DNA of 64,000 nt from Shouchella lonarensis (lineage in GTDB: Bacteria; Bacillota; Bacilli; Bacillales; Bacillaceae_D): the NCBI RefSeq assembly GCF_900096965.1, contig NZ_FMYM01000008.1, forward strand, positions 62,001-126,000. The letters are read 5' to 3'. The position numbers and the translations under genes are program-made. Position 1 is the first letter of the stretch. Every line of letters begins with the position of its first letter. Shown piece by piece: positions 17,771-26,386 of the stretch. Below the pieces are notes generated by a model. It saw only the letters and a program-made list of their open reading frames with translations, did no database searches and was not told the origin of the DNA.

Positions 17771-18643
17771 ATGGGTATGTACCAGCAAGCAGTGCAGCTG
17801 TGGGCAAGAGAACTGGAAAACCTCTGGGGGGAACAACAGGAGGAATTGATGGAAACGGTTGGCGCAGAGCGAACGAAGCCGTTTACGGACGCATTGGCGG
17901 CTTTGAACGAAGGACTACGCGCACGTGCTGATCATGTGGACGAACTTGCTGCACATGCATATGAGCAATGGTTTTACATGACGCAAGTCGGGAGGAAATT
18001 TCCCGCTCATCGGACACAAGTTCCAGTTGGTGGACATACATTGCCGCCATTACCGTATGCGTATGATGCGCTTGAACCATATATCGACGCGGAAACGATG
18101 CGAATTCATCATGACAAGCACCATCAAAGTTATGTGGATGGACTTAATCGGGCAGAGACAGAAATGGCTGCTGCACGACAAAGCAGCGATTATCATTTAA
18201 TCAAACATTGGGCACGTGAAACGGCCTTCAATGGTGCAGGTCATTATTTGCACACACTCTTTTGGGCGAACATGAGTCCAGACGGAGGCGGGGAGCCATC
18301 TGGCGCACTTGCAGATCAAATTAAACAAGATTTTGGCTCTTTTGAACAGATGCAAGCACAATTTTCACATGCTGCAGATAAAGTGGAAGGTGGGGGATGG
18401 GCGATGCTTGTCTGGTCACCGCGCGCCGGGCGGTTAGAGATTTTGCAGGCGGAAAAGCACCAAAACTTATCACAACAAGATCAAGTGCCGTTGCTTGTGC
18501 TTGATGTGTGGGAGCATGCTTATTATTTAAAACACCAAAATGATCGGAAGGCTTACATTGACGCGTGGTGGCATGTTGTGAACTGGTCGGAAGTTGCGCG
18601 TCGGTTTGAGCAGGCGGAGAAGTTGACATGGGCACCGTTTTAA
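17771..18643 (+). CDS. sodF: Superoxide dismutase (Fe/Mn), SodF type with N-terminal extension
   Basis: Iron/manganese superoxide dismutase. The catalytic domain begins near residue 85 (GGHTLPPLPYAYDALEPYI) after an ~80-residue helical extension seen in B. subtilis SodF. Metal ligands are His in RIHHDKHHQSY, His in NGAGHYLHTLFW, and Asp and His in LDVWEHAYYLKHQN. The 290-residue length is close to SodF (281). The ATG at 17771 follows AAGGAGTG. No signal peptide is seen. It is transcribed alone and ends at a terminator at 18700. Confidence 0.9.
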   Translation: MGMYQQAVQLWARELENLWGEQQEELMETVGAERTKPFTDALAALNEGLRARADHVDELAAHAYEQWFYMTQVGRKFPAHRTQVPVGGHTLPPLPYAYDALEPYIDAETMRIHHDKHHQSYVDGLNRAETEMAAARQSSDYHLIKHWARETAFNGAGHYLHTLFWANMSPDGGGEPSGALADQIKQDFGSFEQMQAQFSHAADKVEGGGWAMLVWSPRAGRLEILQAEKHQNLSQQDQVPLLVLDVWEHAYYLKHQNDRKAYIDAWWHVVNWSEVARRFEQAEKLTWAPF

Positions 18644-18699
18644 AGAAAGATGTTAGGTTATTGTAGTGGGGAATAGAATCGATTTTTATTCACAATAAA

Positions 18700-18738
18700 C
18701 GAAGACCTCGACCAACACTTTTTGTCAAGGTCTTTTTT
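18700..18738. terminator. Bidirectional terminator between sodF and cls
   Basis: AAGACCTCGAC pairs with GTC-AAGGTCTT around CAACACTTTTT, followed by a T run. It serves the convergent sodF and cls genes. Confidence 0.75.
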
Positions 18739-18753
18739 GATAGATGCTCATCA

Positions 18754-20214
18754 TTACAAAATCGGTGACAGCAAACGTGAAATCGACTCTTTAAAGCGTG
18801 TCCGTTTTGGGCGATGTTCATAATCGCTCAATGTAAGCAAGCTCGATGTCTCTACATCTGCGCGAAAATCTGCACTTAAACGTCGGGCAGTGGCTTTATC
18901 ATAAATAAATGCATTCACTTCAAAGTTAAGTTTGAAGCTACGCTGGTCAATGTTGGCAGTCCCGACCGTGCTAAGCGTTTCATCAATAATGATTACTTTA
19001 TTATGAATAAAACCGCCTTCGTAAATATAGACAGTGGCACCGACTTTCAACATTTCACCAATGTGTGACGTTGTTGCCCAATAAACAAACATATGATCCG
19101 GTTTGTTTGGAATCATGATCTCTACATCAATCCCTGTCTGTGCGGCAACCCGTAAAGCGTCTAGCAGCGTTTGATCAGGAATGAAGTATGGTGTTTGAAT
19201 GAAGATCGACTTTTTTGCACTCATAATCATTTTTAAATACCCATTCTTAATTTGTTCGGACTCGGAGTCAGGGCCACTGGAGACAATTTGAAGCGGCACA
19301 TTGCCACTGCTCTTGCATGGCGGGAAATAACGATCATGATAGGAAATGTAGTACTCTTTTGCTGCTTGATTCCAATCAAGAATAAAACGGGTTTGAATGG
19401 CTTGAACGGCGGGTCCTTGAATGCGCAGGTGTGTATCGCGCCAGTAGCCAAATCGCTTCTTTTTACCAAGATATTCATCACCGACGTTAAATCCGCCAAT
19501 ATAGCCAATTTTTCCGTCAATATTAACGAGTTTGCGGTGGTTTCGGAAGTTGAGCCGGAAATTAATAATGGCAAATTTAGAAGGAAAAAACACCCCAACT
19601 TCCCCCCCTGCTTCAAGGAAAGGACGTAAAAACTTCTTTCTCAAAGACCGAGAACCAAGTTCATCATACAGCAAACGCACTTTTACCCCAGCAGCAGCAC
19701 GGGCGGTGAGTGCGTCAATCACTTCTTTTCCGATCCCATCATAACGGAAAATATAATACTGAATGTGAATAAATGTTTTTGCAGCGCGAATATCGGTAAG
19801 CAGTTGCTGGAACTTCATTTTTCCGTCATTTAAAATGTCGACGGTATTGTTTTCAGTGAGTACTGCCTCGTTGTTCATTAAGTGCATATAAATGAGATCG
19901 CGATGTTGATTAGCCGTCTCATTCCCGAAGTGAAAGTGAGGGCTCCGGACATCATCTTGTTGTCGCTGAATCATGTCTTCGAGTCCCATCTTTTTAATCC
20001 CAGACCATTTGAACAACTTTCTTCGAGATAATGTCTGTCCGAGCAAAAAATAAATGATAAAGCCAAAGAAAGGAATAAAAAACAAAATAAGGAGCCAGGC
20101 CCACGTTGATTGTGCGTCTTTTCGTTCGATAAAAATTAAAATGGAGGCGAGGAGAATGTTTGTAATGATGAGCGCAATAGATAAGTAGGTTAGCACACTT
20201 AATTCAATCATCAT
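18754..20214 (-). CDS. cls: Cardiolipin synthase
   Basis: Membrane phospholipase D-superfamily enzyme that condenses two phosphatidylglycerols to cardiolipin. The product has two N-terminal membrane helices and two HKD motifs: HRKLVNIDGKIGYIGGFN and HNKVIIIDETLSTVGTANID. Length (about 486) is normal. I start at the tandem ATGs at 20214/20211 after AGCAGGTTGAT. An earlier in-frame start at 20286 would overlap ubiB. It is the last gene of the phasin-like/ubiB/cls unit and has its terminator at 18700. Confidence 0.93.
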   Translation of the reverse strand: MMIELSVLTYLSIALIITNILLASILIFIERKDAQSTWAWLLILFFIPFFGFIIYFLLGQTLSRRKLFKWSGIKKMGLEDMIQRQQDDVRSPHFHFGNETANQHRDLIYMHLMNNEAVLTENNTVDILNDGKMKFQQLLTDIRAAKTFIHIQYYIFRYDGIGKEVIDALTARAAAGVKVRLLYDELGSRSLRKKFLRPFLEAGGEVGVFFPSKFAIINFRLNFRNHRKLVNIDGKIGYIGGFNVGDEYLGKKKRFGYWRDTHLRIQGPAVQAIQTRFILDWNQAAKEYYISYHDRYFPPCKSSGNVPLQIVSSGPDSESEQIKNGYLKMIMSAKKSIFIQTPYFIPDQTLLDALRVAAQTGIDVEIMIPNKPDHMFVYWATTSHIGEMLKVGATVYIYEGGFIHNKVIIIDETLSTVGTANIDQRSFKLNFEVNAFIYDKATARRLSADFRADVETSSLLTLSDYEHRPKRTRFKESISRLLSPIL

Positions 20215-20245
20215 GATTATCAACCTGCTTTTTCTCAGAATGAAG

Positions 20246-21898
20246 TTAAAATCGTCCAGATCGGAAAATGGACCAAATGATCGCAAAGAACATGAGGGCG
20301 GTCATTGTTAAGCCAATTTCAACTGCTGGTATGTTAGAAAGAACCGTTTGTTCTGCAGTCAATGCTGTTCCGATAATGACAGCGGCCATAATGATGCTAA
20401 ACGCAAGTAAAACGAGTGAAAAAGCGAGTTTATTACTAATGCGATCAACTCTTTGAAGGAGTTCACGCATGTCCTTCATCGAGACAGTGACTTTTAATTG
20501 TCCACGGCGAATAGTAGAAAGCGATTTATGTAACTCTGTTGGTAGCCACTGCAACGCGCGGATTGGTTCAGTAATGGTATCTTTCGCTTTTTGAAAAAAG
20601 TGTTTTGGATGAAAGCGCTCATGGATAAGCATACGTCCAAAAGGCTCAACTAAGTCCATAATAGATAGGTTTGGTGCCATCGTTGCCACAATCGCTTCGA
20701 CGGAAAGAATCGTTTTTCCGAGGATCATTAAATCTGGTGGGACGATGCACTGGTGTTTATGGGCGACATTAAACATATCTTGGATCGCTTCACCTAATGA
20801 AATGTCGCTCAAAGGCAGATCATAATATTTCAGGCGTAAGTCGTCAAGATCTTCTTTCAAACGCTCATGATTCACTTGCTCATGAATGATATCCATTTGT
20901 AACAAGGCGTTCATCACGCGCTCTGTGTCACGGCTTTTTAAACCGATCATCATGAAAGCAAGGTTTTGACGCAAGGATGTAGACAAACGCCCAACCATGC
21001 CAAAGTCAATAAGGACAATCTTGCTATCTTTTGTCACAAATACATTGCCTGGATGCGGATCGCCATGAAAGAATCCATGCACAAAAATTTGTTCAAATAT
21101 ACCTGTCGCAAAGCGTTTGACAAGCGCGGTTTGATCAAATCCTTCTGAGGTGACTGCCTCGGTCATTTTTCTTCCTTCAACAAAGGCTTGTGTTAACACT
21201 TTCGACGTACAGTAATGAGGAAAATTTTTTGGCACCGACAAGGTGGTGGATGATTGACGGCGAATGCGCTCAGCATGTTGTGCTTCCAGTTTATAGTCAA
21301 TCTCATTTTTTAAAGCCGCTGCAAATTCAGCGAATAGTTCAGTTAAGCGCAGGCGGCGTACCCACTCAATTTTCTCCTCAGCTACAGAAATTAAGTCAGA
21401 TAAAATGGCCAAGTCAGTTTCTATGAGCCGTTCAATTTGCGGACGGCGGACTTTGACAATTGTTTCTTCTCCAGTAAGCAAGGTGGCCCGGTGTACTTGT
21501 CCAATAGAAGCAGCAGCAAGCACCTCTTCAGAAAATGATTGAAAGAGTGAGGTGAGTGGTGCGCCTAGCTCTTGTTCGACAATTGCTTTGGCCTCTGCAA
21601 AAGGGAAGGGCGCAACATTATCTTGTAGCTCGGCAAGTTCGGCGAGGATGTGGGCTGGAAATAAGTCTTTCCGTGTGCTCGCAAGCTGCCCGAGCTTAAT
21701 AAATGTCGGTCCAAGCTCTTCTAATAAGAGGCGAATTCGTTTCGCCATTGAATGGTCAGCGTTTTTATGCTTTTTTTTGCGAATACGTGCTTTCTCTAGC
21801 AGCCCTAGATCACGAACGATGTGCCCGAAGCCGTAGTGGTATAGGGCGCTTAAAATATCTTGGTAACGAGAAAGGTAACGAATTTGTTTTTTTAGCAT
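20246..21898 (-). CDS. UbiB/ABC1 (AarF) protein kinase-like protein
   Basis: A 550-residue atypical kinase-like protein. The UbiB signature KLGQ motif (FIKLGQLASTRKDLFP) near residue 65, the alanine-rich loop AAASIGQVHRA, HGDPHPGN and IDFGMVGRLS are all visible. Two C-terminal membrane helices follow. UbiB family members support quinone biosynthesis as lipid-extraction ATPases. The Bacillaceae are generally menaquinone users, so the exact role here is uncertain. It overlaps the upstream phasin-like gene by one base (TAATG) and is 31 bp from cls, which suggests a membrane lipid role. Confidence 0.9.
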   Translation of the reverse strand: MLKKQIRYLSRYQDILSALYHYGFGHIVRDLGLLEKARIRKKKHKNADHSMAKRIRLLLEELGPTFIKLGQLASTRKDLFPAHILAELAELQDNVAPFPFAEAKAIVEQELGAPLTSLFQSFSEEVLAAASIGQVHRATLLTGEETIVKVRRPQIERLIETDLAILSDLISVAEEKIEWVRRLRLTELFAEFAAALKNEIDYKLEAQHAERIRRQSSTTLSVPKNFPHYCTSKVLTQAFVEGRKMTEAVTSEGFDQTALVKRFATGIFEQIFVHGFFHGDPHPGNVFVTKDSKIVLIDFGMVGRLSTSLRQNLAFMMIGLKSRDTERVMNALLQMDIIHEQVNHERLKEDLDDLRLKYYDLPLSDISLGEAIQDMFNVAHKHQCIVPPDLMILGKTILSVEAIVATMAPNLSIMDLVEPFGRMLIHERFHPKHFFQKAKDTITEPIRALQWLPTELHKSLSTIRRGQLKVTVSMKDMRELLQRVDRISNKLAFSLVLLAFSIIMAAVIIGTALTAEQTVLSNIPAVEIGLTMTALMFFAIIWSIFRSGRF

Positions 21899-22218
21899 TA
21901 TGCGTCTGTTTCTTTTTCTGTTTGGACTAATTTTTGTTCAAGAAGATCGACACGCTGTTGTAGTGCTTGAACTTCTTCTTTTGTCGGCACATCCATAGAA
22001 GACAACAATTGACGTACACGTCCTTGGATCATATCCTCTACCTCTTGTTGCGCTTTTTTCCCGCGGTCCACCAATTCATCAATAAGCGCTCCTGATTCGG
22101 CGCGTGCAACGTCACCTCTTTTGACAAGCTCATGAACCGTTTTTTCAATTTGCTCTTTACTGTAGGAAGCAGCACCAATGCCAAGCGAATACATATTGTT
22201 TAATAAATCTTTGACCAT
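21898..22218 (-). CDS. Phasin-like helical protein
   Basis: A 106-residue protein of amphipathic helices with heptad repeats at the C-terminus (EEVQALQQRVDLLEQKL). It resembles the PHA synthesis regulator/phasin group (COG3937-like) found next to ubiB in Bacillus. Three tandem ATGs occur; the third (22218) is best spaced from GAGGAGGG. It overlaps ubiB by one base. No polyhydroxyalkanoate synthase is seen in the window, so the name reflects fold only. Confidence 0.65.
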   Translation of the reverse strand: MVKDLLNNMYSLGIGAASYSKEQIEKTVHELVKRGDVARAESGALIDELVDRGKKAQQEVEDMIQGRVRQLLSSMDVPTKEEVQALQQRVDLLEQKLVQTEKETDA

Positions 22219-22302
22219 CATCATCCCTCCTCAGATTGATGTTATTCTTTCATTGTAAACAAAGTGAAGGCAAAATTACAACCATGATAGGACAGTATGT
22301 CT

Positions 22303-23004
22303 CTATCTCTCTTCTTTATATGTTTGAAGAAAGAGCGGGTTCCCTTCTATCCATTCGGCGTAAAGAACGGCTTTATGGGTGGCAATGCCCCGTTTTAATA
22401 AGATTTCTTGAAGCCATGTTTTTGATTGGTTCATCTCTGTTAACGATTCTTCAATGATTTCACCGTCCATAATGATAGGGATCGGTAGTGTTGGGTCAGA
22501 CCGATGAATCGCCAAGTCTTTGTTCGTCGGTATATCATAGGCACTTTTCCGCTGTACATTGACAGAGCCATTCGTTTCTAAAATGCCGTATTCCACTTCT
22601 TGGATGGAAAAGACGCCCCGTTCTCGTAAAAGGTGTTGCAACTGATTGAGGTCCAGTTTGTTCTTCTTTAATTCTTTGAACTGAATCCGACCTTTCGCAA
22701 TGATCACAGAGGGACTGCCTTCTAACACTGCACGTGTTGCCCTAAACTTTTGGGTCAACATTTCAATAGCGTAAATGAGCATTCCCCAAATAAAGACAGC
22801 GTAGAGCACATAATGCAGCCCAATGTCTTCATCGTAGATGGCATTTCCGACAAGTTCACCGAGTACGAGGGCAGAAATAAAGTCAAACGGTGTCAACTGG
22901 GTGATTTGGTTTTTTCCAAGTACTTTTGTCAGTACAAGTAAGGCAAAAAAACCAATGATGAGCTCACACGTTAAAGCAATGTAACTGTCTAACATCTTGA
23001 TCAT
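22303..23004 (-). CDS. YetF-type DUF421 membrane protein, copy 1
   Basis: A 233-residue protein with three N-terminal membrane helices (residues ~5-85) and a soluble tail of two DUF421-type domains (LNQLQHLLRERGVFSIQEVEYGILETNGSVNV). YetF-like proteins sit in the inner spore membrane and are linked to germinant-receptor function and to spoVA2mob elements. It is divergent from the YhcN/spoVA genes. The ATG at 23004 follows a TGAGGG site. Confidence 0.88.
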   Translation of the reverse strand: MIKMLDSYIALTCELIIGFFALLVLTKVLGKNQITQLTPFDFISALVLGELVGNAIYDEDIGLHYVLYAVFIWGMLIYAIEMLTQKFRATRAVLEGSPSVIIAKGRIQFKELKKNKLDLNQLQHLLRERGVFSIQEVEYGILETNGSVNVQRKSAYDIPTNKDLAIHRSDPTLPIPIIMDGEIIEESLTEMNQSKTWLQEILLKRGIATHKAVLYAEWIEGNPLFLQTYKEER

Positions 23005-23192
23005 CCCTCATATTATGAACTTTCCCTGCAAGTGAAAAGAAACATGTAGCTGTTGATTTAGGATGGCTTTTTTTCGTCAAGTTATCCGTTGAATGAGAAG
23101 TGTTGGAGATGACAAATATTTCTTGTGTAAAAAAAGCGGGAAAGCTCACGATATACATACGGAGTGTATAAAAAGAGAGGTGAGAGAAGGGA

Positions 23193-23630
23193 ATGAACAA
23201 AAAAATTGCTGCAATGGCGATGTGTCTCCTCATTTTTCTGAGTGGCTGCACGATGCAAGAAGATGAAAAAGGGGCAGCGTTTAAATTACAAGCTGTGTCT
23301 GAGCATGAGCAAGGCGCTGCCGATGGGGCAAAAGATGAATTATTGGAAATGGAAGAAGTTACGAGTGTGCGTGGGATCCAATTTGAGGATCAAATTTTGC
23401 TCGCTGTACATGTGAAACACGGGGATCGCTTGCAGTTGCAAGATGTACGCAAACGTGGGCACAAACAAATTGAAAAATTATATCCGCACATGAAGGTGCA
23501 AATATCGACAGATAAAAAAGTGTACAAAGAGTTAGAAGATGCGGAGGAAGAATTGAAAGCACATCAACTTGACACGCCTTTGTTAAGAAAGAAGGCGCAA
23601 GAAATTACTCAACATATGAACATGAAATGA
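23193..23630 (+). CDS. YhcN/YlaJ-type sporulation lipoprotein
   Basis: A 145-residue secreted lipoprotein. The signal ends in the lipobox LSGC (Cys at about residue 19). The mature part has the YhcN-like alpha/beta pattern (EMEEVTSVRGIQFEDQILLAVHV). These proteins locate to the spore inner membrane. It starts the cluster yhcN-like/spoVAC/spoVAD/spoVAEb, all co-directional with small gaps. Expression in the forespore (SigG) is expected from the family, but I could not identify a convincing SigG promoter. Confidence 0.8.
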   Translation: MNKKIAAMAMCLLIFLSGCTMQEDEKGAAFKLQAVSEHEQGAADGAKDELLEMEEVTSVRGIQFEDQILLAVHVKHGDRLQLQDVRKRGHKQIEKLYPHMKVQISTDKKVYKELEDAEEELKAHQLDTPLLRKKAQEITQHMNMK

Positions 23631-23652
23631 GCATGAGAGGATAGATGTAGTG

Positions 23653-24123
23653 ATGGCAAAAAAACAACCGACACCCGCACAAAAGGAATATCAAAATTTA
23701 GAAGACAGTTACGAAAAAAAGCGTCCCGTATTGCGTAATTGCATGTGTGCTTTTTTCATTGGTGGCTTTATTTGTCTCTTTGGTCAATGCATCCAAGTAT
23801 TCTTTTATACGTATTTTGATTTTACGGAGAAAACGGCTGGGAATCCGACCGTTGCTGTTTTAATTTTACTTTCAACCATTGCAACGGCGCTAGGATTTTA
23901 CGACAGGCTTGCGCAAATTGCGGGTGCCGGGACAGCCGTACCGGTAACCGGATTTGCAAATTCGATTGCGTCAGCAGCAATCGAGCATCGGACGGAAGGA
24001 TATGTTCTAGGTGTAGGTGGCAACATGTTTAAACTGGCTGGCTCAGTAATTGTGTTTGGTGTGGTCTCGGCGTTCTTTGTAGCGCTCATTAAAGCGGTGC
24101 TAATTGAGCTGGGGGTGGTATGA
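23653..24123 (+). CDS. spoVAC: Stage V sporulation protein AC
   Basis: SpoVAC is an inner spore membrane mechanosensitive channel involved in dipicolinic acid release during germination. The 156-residue protein has an N-terminal soluble part and membrane segments around residues 28-50, 65-85 and 120-150. The family stretch AQIAGAGTAVPVTGFANSIASAAIEHR is visible. ATG 23653 is preferred to GTG 23650. Its stop overlaps the spoVAD start region. Confidence 0.93.
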   Translation: MAKKQPTPAQKEYQNLEDSYEKKRPVLRNCMCAFFIGGFICLFGQCIQVFFYTYFDFTEKTAGNPTVAVLILLSTIATALGFYDRLAQIAGAGTAVPVTGFANSIASAAIEHRTEGYVLGVGGNMFKLAGSVIVFGVVSAFFVALIKAVLIELGVV

Positions 24124-25145
24124 TGTTGATCGGAAAACAAAGTTGGCAATATACGAGTCGTCCTGTCATCTGTGCGACAGGGACGGTCGGTGGACCTTTT
24201 GAAGCAGCAGGGGCATTGCCGCAAGCGTTTGATGTGTTACATGATGACATTTGGGTCGGACAAGAATCGTTTGAGAAAGCACAAACGGTATTTGTGGAAG
24301 AAGCGGTAAAGACCGCATTAAAAAAAGCATCTCTTACGACAGATGACGTGCAATTTATGCTCGCAGGTGATTTGTTAAATCAACTCACACCGTCCAGTTT
24401 TGCTGCACGAACGTTACAGATCCCATATATGGGGTTGTTTGGCGCGTGTGCGACGTCAATGGAAGGGCTTGCGATCGGGGCAATGATGGTCCATACACAA
24501 GCAGCAGAGCATGTGGTTGCGGTTGCGTCAAGTCACCATTCAGCAACAGAGAAGCAATTCCGTTATCCAACAGAATATGGCGGGCAGAAGCCACCTACTG
24601 CCCAGTGGACAGCAACGGCTGCGGGAGCCGCTGTGTTGACGGGGAGTGGGCAAGGGCCTCGTGTGACGGGTGCAACAATAGGGCGTGTCGTCGATATGGG
24701 CATGTCCGATCCATTTAATATGGGCGGCGCGATGGCACCTGCGGCAGCGGATACGATCGCAAGGCATTTTACAGACTTTAACAGAACGCCGGAAGACTAC
24801 GATCTAATCGTCACCGGTGACCTTGGCCAAATTGGCTTGCCCGTTGCTAGAGATTTGTTAAAACAAAAAGGATACATGCTTGATCATGATCTGTTTGGAG
24901 ACTGTGGACTGATGCTCTACAAGGCCAGTCAATCTGTATTTGCTGGTGCGAGTGGACCCGGCTGCTCAGCAGCTGTGACATACGGACACTTACTTAACGA
25001 GATGACAAAACAAGGCTGGCAGCGAATTCTTGTTGTCGCAACCGGTGCGTTGTTATCGCCATTATCGTATCAGCAAAAAGAGTCGATTCCATGTATTGCC
25101 CATGCGGCTGTCATTGAAACGGATGGAGGGGGACATCACTTATGA
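24123..25145 (+). CDS. spoVAD: Stage V sporulation protein AD
   Basis: SpoVAD is a soluble thiolase-fold protein that binds dipicolinic acid and is needed for its uptake into the forespore. The 340-residue protein shows IGKQSWQYTSRPVI at the N-terminus, FGACATSMEGLAIGAMMV around the thiolase-like Cys, and PSGPGCSA-type GASGPGCSAAVTYGHLL near the C-terminus. Two overlapping ATGs at 24120 and 24123 are possible; the second is better spaced from GGGGGTGG. The stop overlaps the spoVAEb ATG. Confidence 0.95.
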   Translation: MLIGKQSWQYTSRPVICATGTVGGPFEAAGALPQAFDVLHDDIWVGQESFEKAQTVFVEEAVKTALKKASLTTDDVQFMLAGDLLNQLTPSSFAARTLQIPYMGLFGACATSMEGLAIGAMMVHTQAAEHVVAVASSHHSATEKQFRYPTEYGGQKPPTAQWTATAAGAAVLTGSGQGPRVTGATIGRVVDMGMSDPFNMGGAMAPAAADTIARHFTDFNRTPEDYDLIVTGDLGQIGLPVARDLLKQKGYMLDHDLFGDCGLMLYKASQSVFAGASGPGCSAAVTYGHLLNEMTKQGWQRILVVATGALLSPLSYQQKESIPCIAHAAVIETDGGGHHL

Positions 25146-25492
25146 TCTTTTTATGGGCGTTTATTATCGGTGGGGTCATTTGTGTCATCGGTCAACTGTT
25201 AATGGATGTTGGGAAGTTAACCCCAGCACATACGATGTCGACACTTGTTGTGAGCGGTGCGGTTTTAAGTGGATTCGGATTATACGAGCCATTAGCCGAT
25301 TTCGCTGGCGCTGGGATGACAGTACCGATTACAAGTTTCGGACATGCACTTGTGCAAGGGGCATTGCAAGAGGAACTGTCTGTCGGTTGGATCGGCATTA
25401 TTACCGGTATTTTTGAAATCACAAGTGCAGGAATTTCTGCGGCAATTATTTTCGGATTTTTAGCATCGCTTGTGTTTAAGCCGAAGGGGTAG
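25142..25492 (+). CDS. spoVAE: Stage V sporulation protein AEb
   Basis: A 116-residue membrane protein with about four hydrophobic segments and the SpoVAC/AE-type stretch FAGAGMTVPITSFGHALVQGALQE. It is part of the dipicolinate channel complex. ATG 25142 overlaps the spoVAD stop by four bases, so it is translationally coupled. This is the last intact gene of the cassette; genes that often follow in spoVA operons (spoVAEa, spoVAF, or DUF1657/YetF) are not seen directly downstream. Confidence 0.93.
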   Translation: MIFLWAFIIGGVICVIGQLLMDVGKLTPAHTMSTLVVSGAVLSGFGLYEPLADFAGAGMTVPITSFGHALVQGALQEELSVGWIGIITGIFEITSAGISAAIIFGFLASLVFKPKG

Positions 25493-25498
25493 TGAAAT

Positions 25499-25642
25499 AT
25501 GCAAAACCCTGAATGGGTACTGGACTTTTCATCCATTATTCGGGGTGTTGCTAATGTTGTTCTCGCGATTACTCCGACTTTCAGATACGCTGGTCACCTA
25601 GTGATAAAGGTAATGGCCATACCTTATTCGCTTTTTATTTAA
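25499..25642 (+). CDS. Small ORF after spoVAEb, possible relic
   Basis: An open frame of 47 codons starting MQNPEWVLDF, with AAGGGG ten bases upstream of its ATG. It runs to a TAA at 25640-25642 and is hydrophobic in the middle. I do not recognise it. It could be a truncated remainder of the next spoVA gene, because it ends exactly where the convergent collagen-like fragment ends, in a region showing other decay. Confidence 0.25.
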   Translation: MQNPEWVLDFSSIIRGVANVVLAITPTFRYAGHLVIKVMAIPYSLFI

Positions 25643-26004
25643 GGGTATGATATAACCGTGAGTTGAGTATAACCTCGTAGTAAATCCATAGTATCCGTCT
25701 GCATTTCACGGTTAGTAAAAATACGCAATATAGCTGGGTTGTTTAATCGTATAGTAGCCGATGAAGAAACGGTAACAAAAAGGGCACCGGTTGTGCTAAC
25801 GAATGAACCACCAATGACCCCACCAGGATCTAGTTCTGCATCGGCCCAATAATTAGTTGATGTACTCGTTGCTTGCGTTACGGTGTAATTAATATAATAA
25901 GTGCGGTTAGGTGCTAAGTTAATATCAGTTGGCGTAACGATATTCCAGCTAATCGTATTAAAAGGTGACCCTGGACCTCCAGGACCAACCGGGCCCTCTG
26001 ACAT
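25639..26004 (-). pseudogene. Truncated collagen-like (BclA-type) spore surface protein
   Basis: The 121 codons begin with a short Gly-X-Pro run (GPVGPGGPGSP) and continue into a beta-rich domain (TYYINYTVTQATSTSTNYWAD ... LRGYTQLTVIS) like the C-terminal domains of exosporium/spore collagen-like proteins. The expected N-terminal region and long collagen repeat are missing. The apparent ATG at 26004 has no Shine-Dalgarno, and the upstream bases belong to a recombinase remnant on the other strand, so the 5' part was probably deleted. Confidence 0.55.
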
Positions 26005-26274
26005 TGAAGTCGGTAACTTTTGGTTCGATACTGATCAAACTCATGAAGGTCTCTCTCACACCAACCGGAAAATTTTTCTTGACAGTGATGGCAGCGTTTA
26101 GTGAATTAGACCGCGAGATGATTAAAGAAAAACAACGTGCTGGCATTACGCCATTCTACAACAAAAACGGTGGAGGAAATTTGTGCGATATCAGGGATAG
26201 GTGTTGCCACTTATTATCGGCGTATGAGAGAAGTAAGAAGTGGATTGGAAGGGATGGAGGATTCTTTGGCATAA
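26005..26274 (+). pseudogene. Serine recombinase (resolvase/invertase) remnant
   Basis: One frame encodes TPTGKFFLTVMAAFSELDREMIKEKQRAG, the conserved end of the catalytic domain and start of the E helix of Tn3-type resolvases and DNA invertases. After a frame change near 26155, the +1 frame encodes KTVEEICAISGIGVATYYRRMRE, the C-terminal helix-turn-helix, to a TAA at 26272-26274. The catalytic serine end and the middle are absent, so it is decayed. Confidence 0.75.
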
Positions 26275-26316
26275 ACAATTGAAAGCGCTTTATTTTATTT
26301 GCATTTATTGATAGGA

Positions 26317-26361
26317 AAGGCATTGATTTGAGAAGCAACTGTTTCCCTAAATCAATGCCTT
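26317..26361. terminator. Inverted repeat downstream of rpn gene
   Basis: AAGGCATTGATTT (26317-26329) and AAATCAATGCCTT (26349-26361) are a perfect 13-base inverted repeat with a 19-base loop. On the minus strand it is followed by TTTCCT, so it may end the rpn transcript. It could also be a mobile-element relic, being next to the resolvase remnant. Confidence 0.5.
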
Positions 26362-26386
26362 ATCTGATTATTTCTTTTGTCAGGGT

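Noticed and set aside
25901-26101. Collagen-like GDPGPPGPTGP stretch on the plus strand
   Set aside because: Gly-Pro codons read as Gly-Pro on both strands. The minus strand continues into a recognisable C-terminal domain, so the plus-strand pattern is a mirror effect.
26280-26293. cre-like TGAAAGCGCTTTAT
   Set aside because: 12 of 14 matches, but it lies after a pseudogene and far from any gene start, so no regulatory target.
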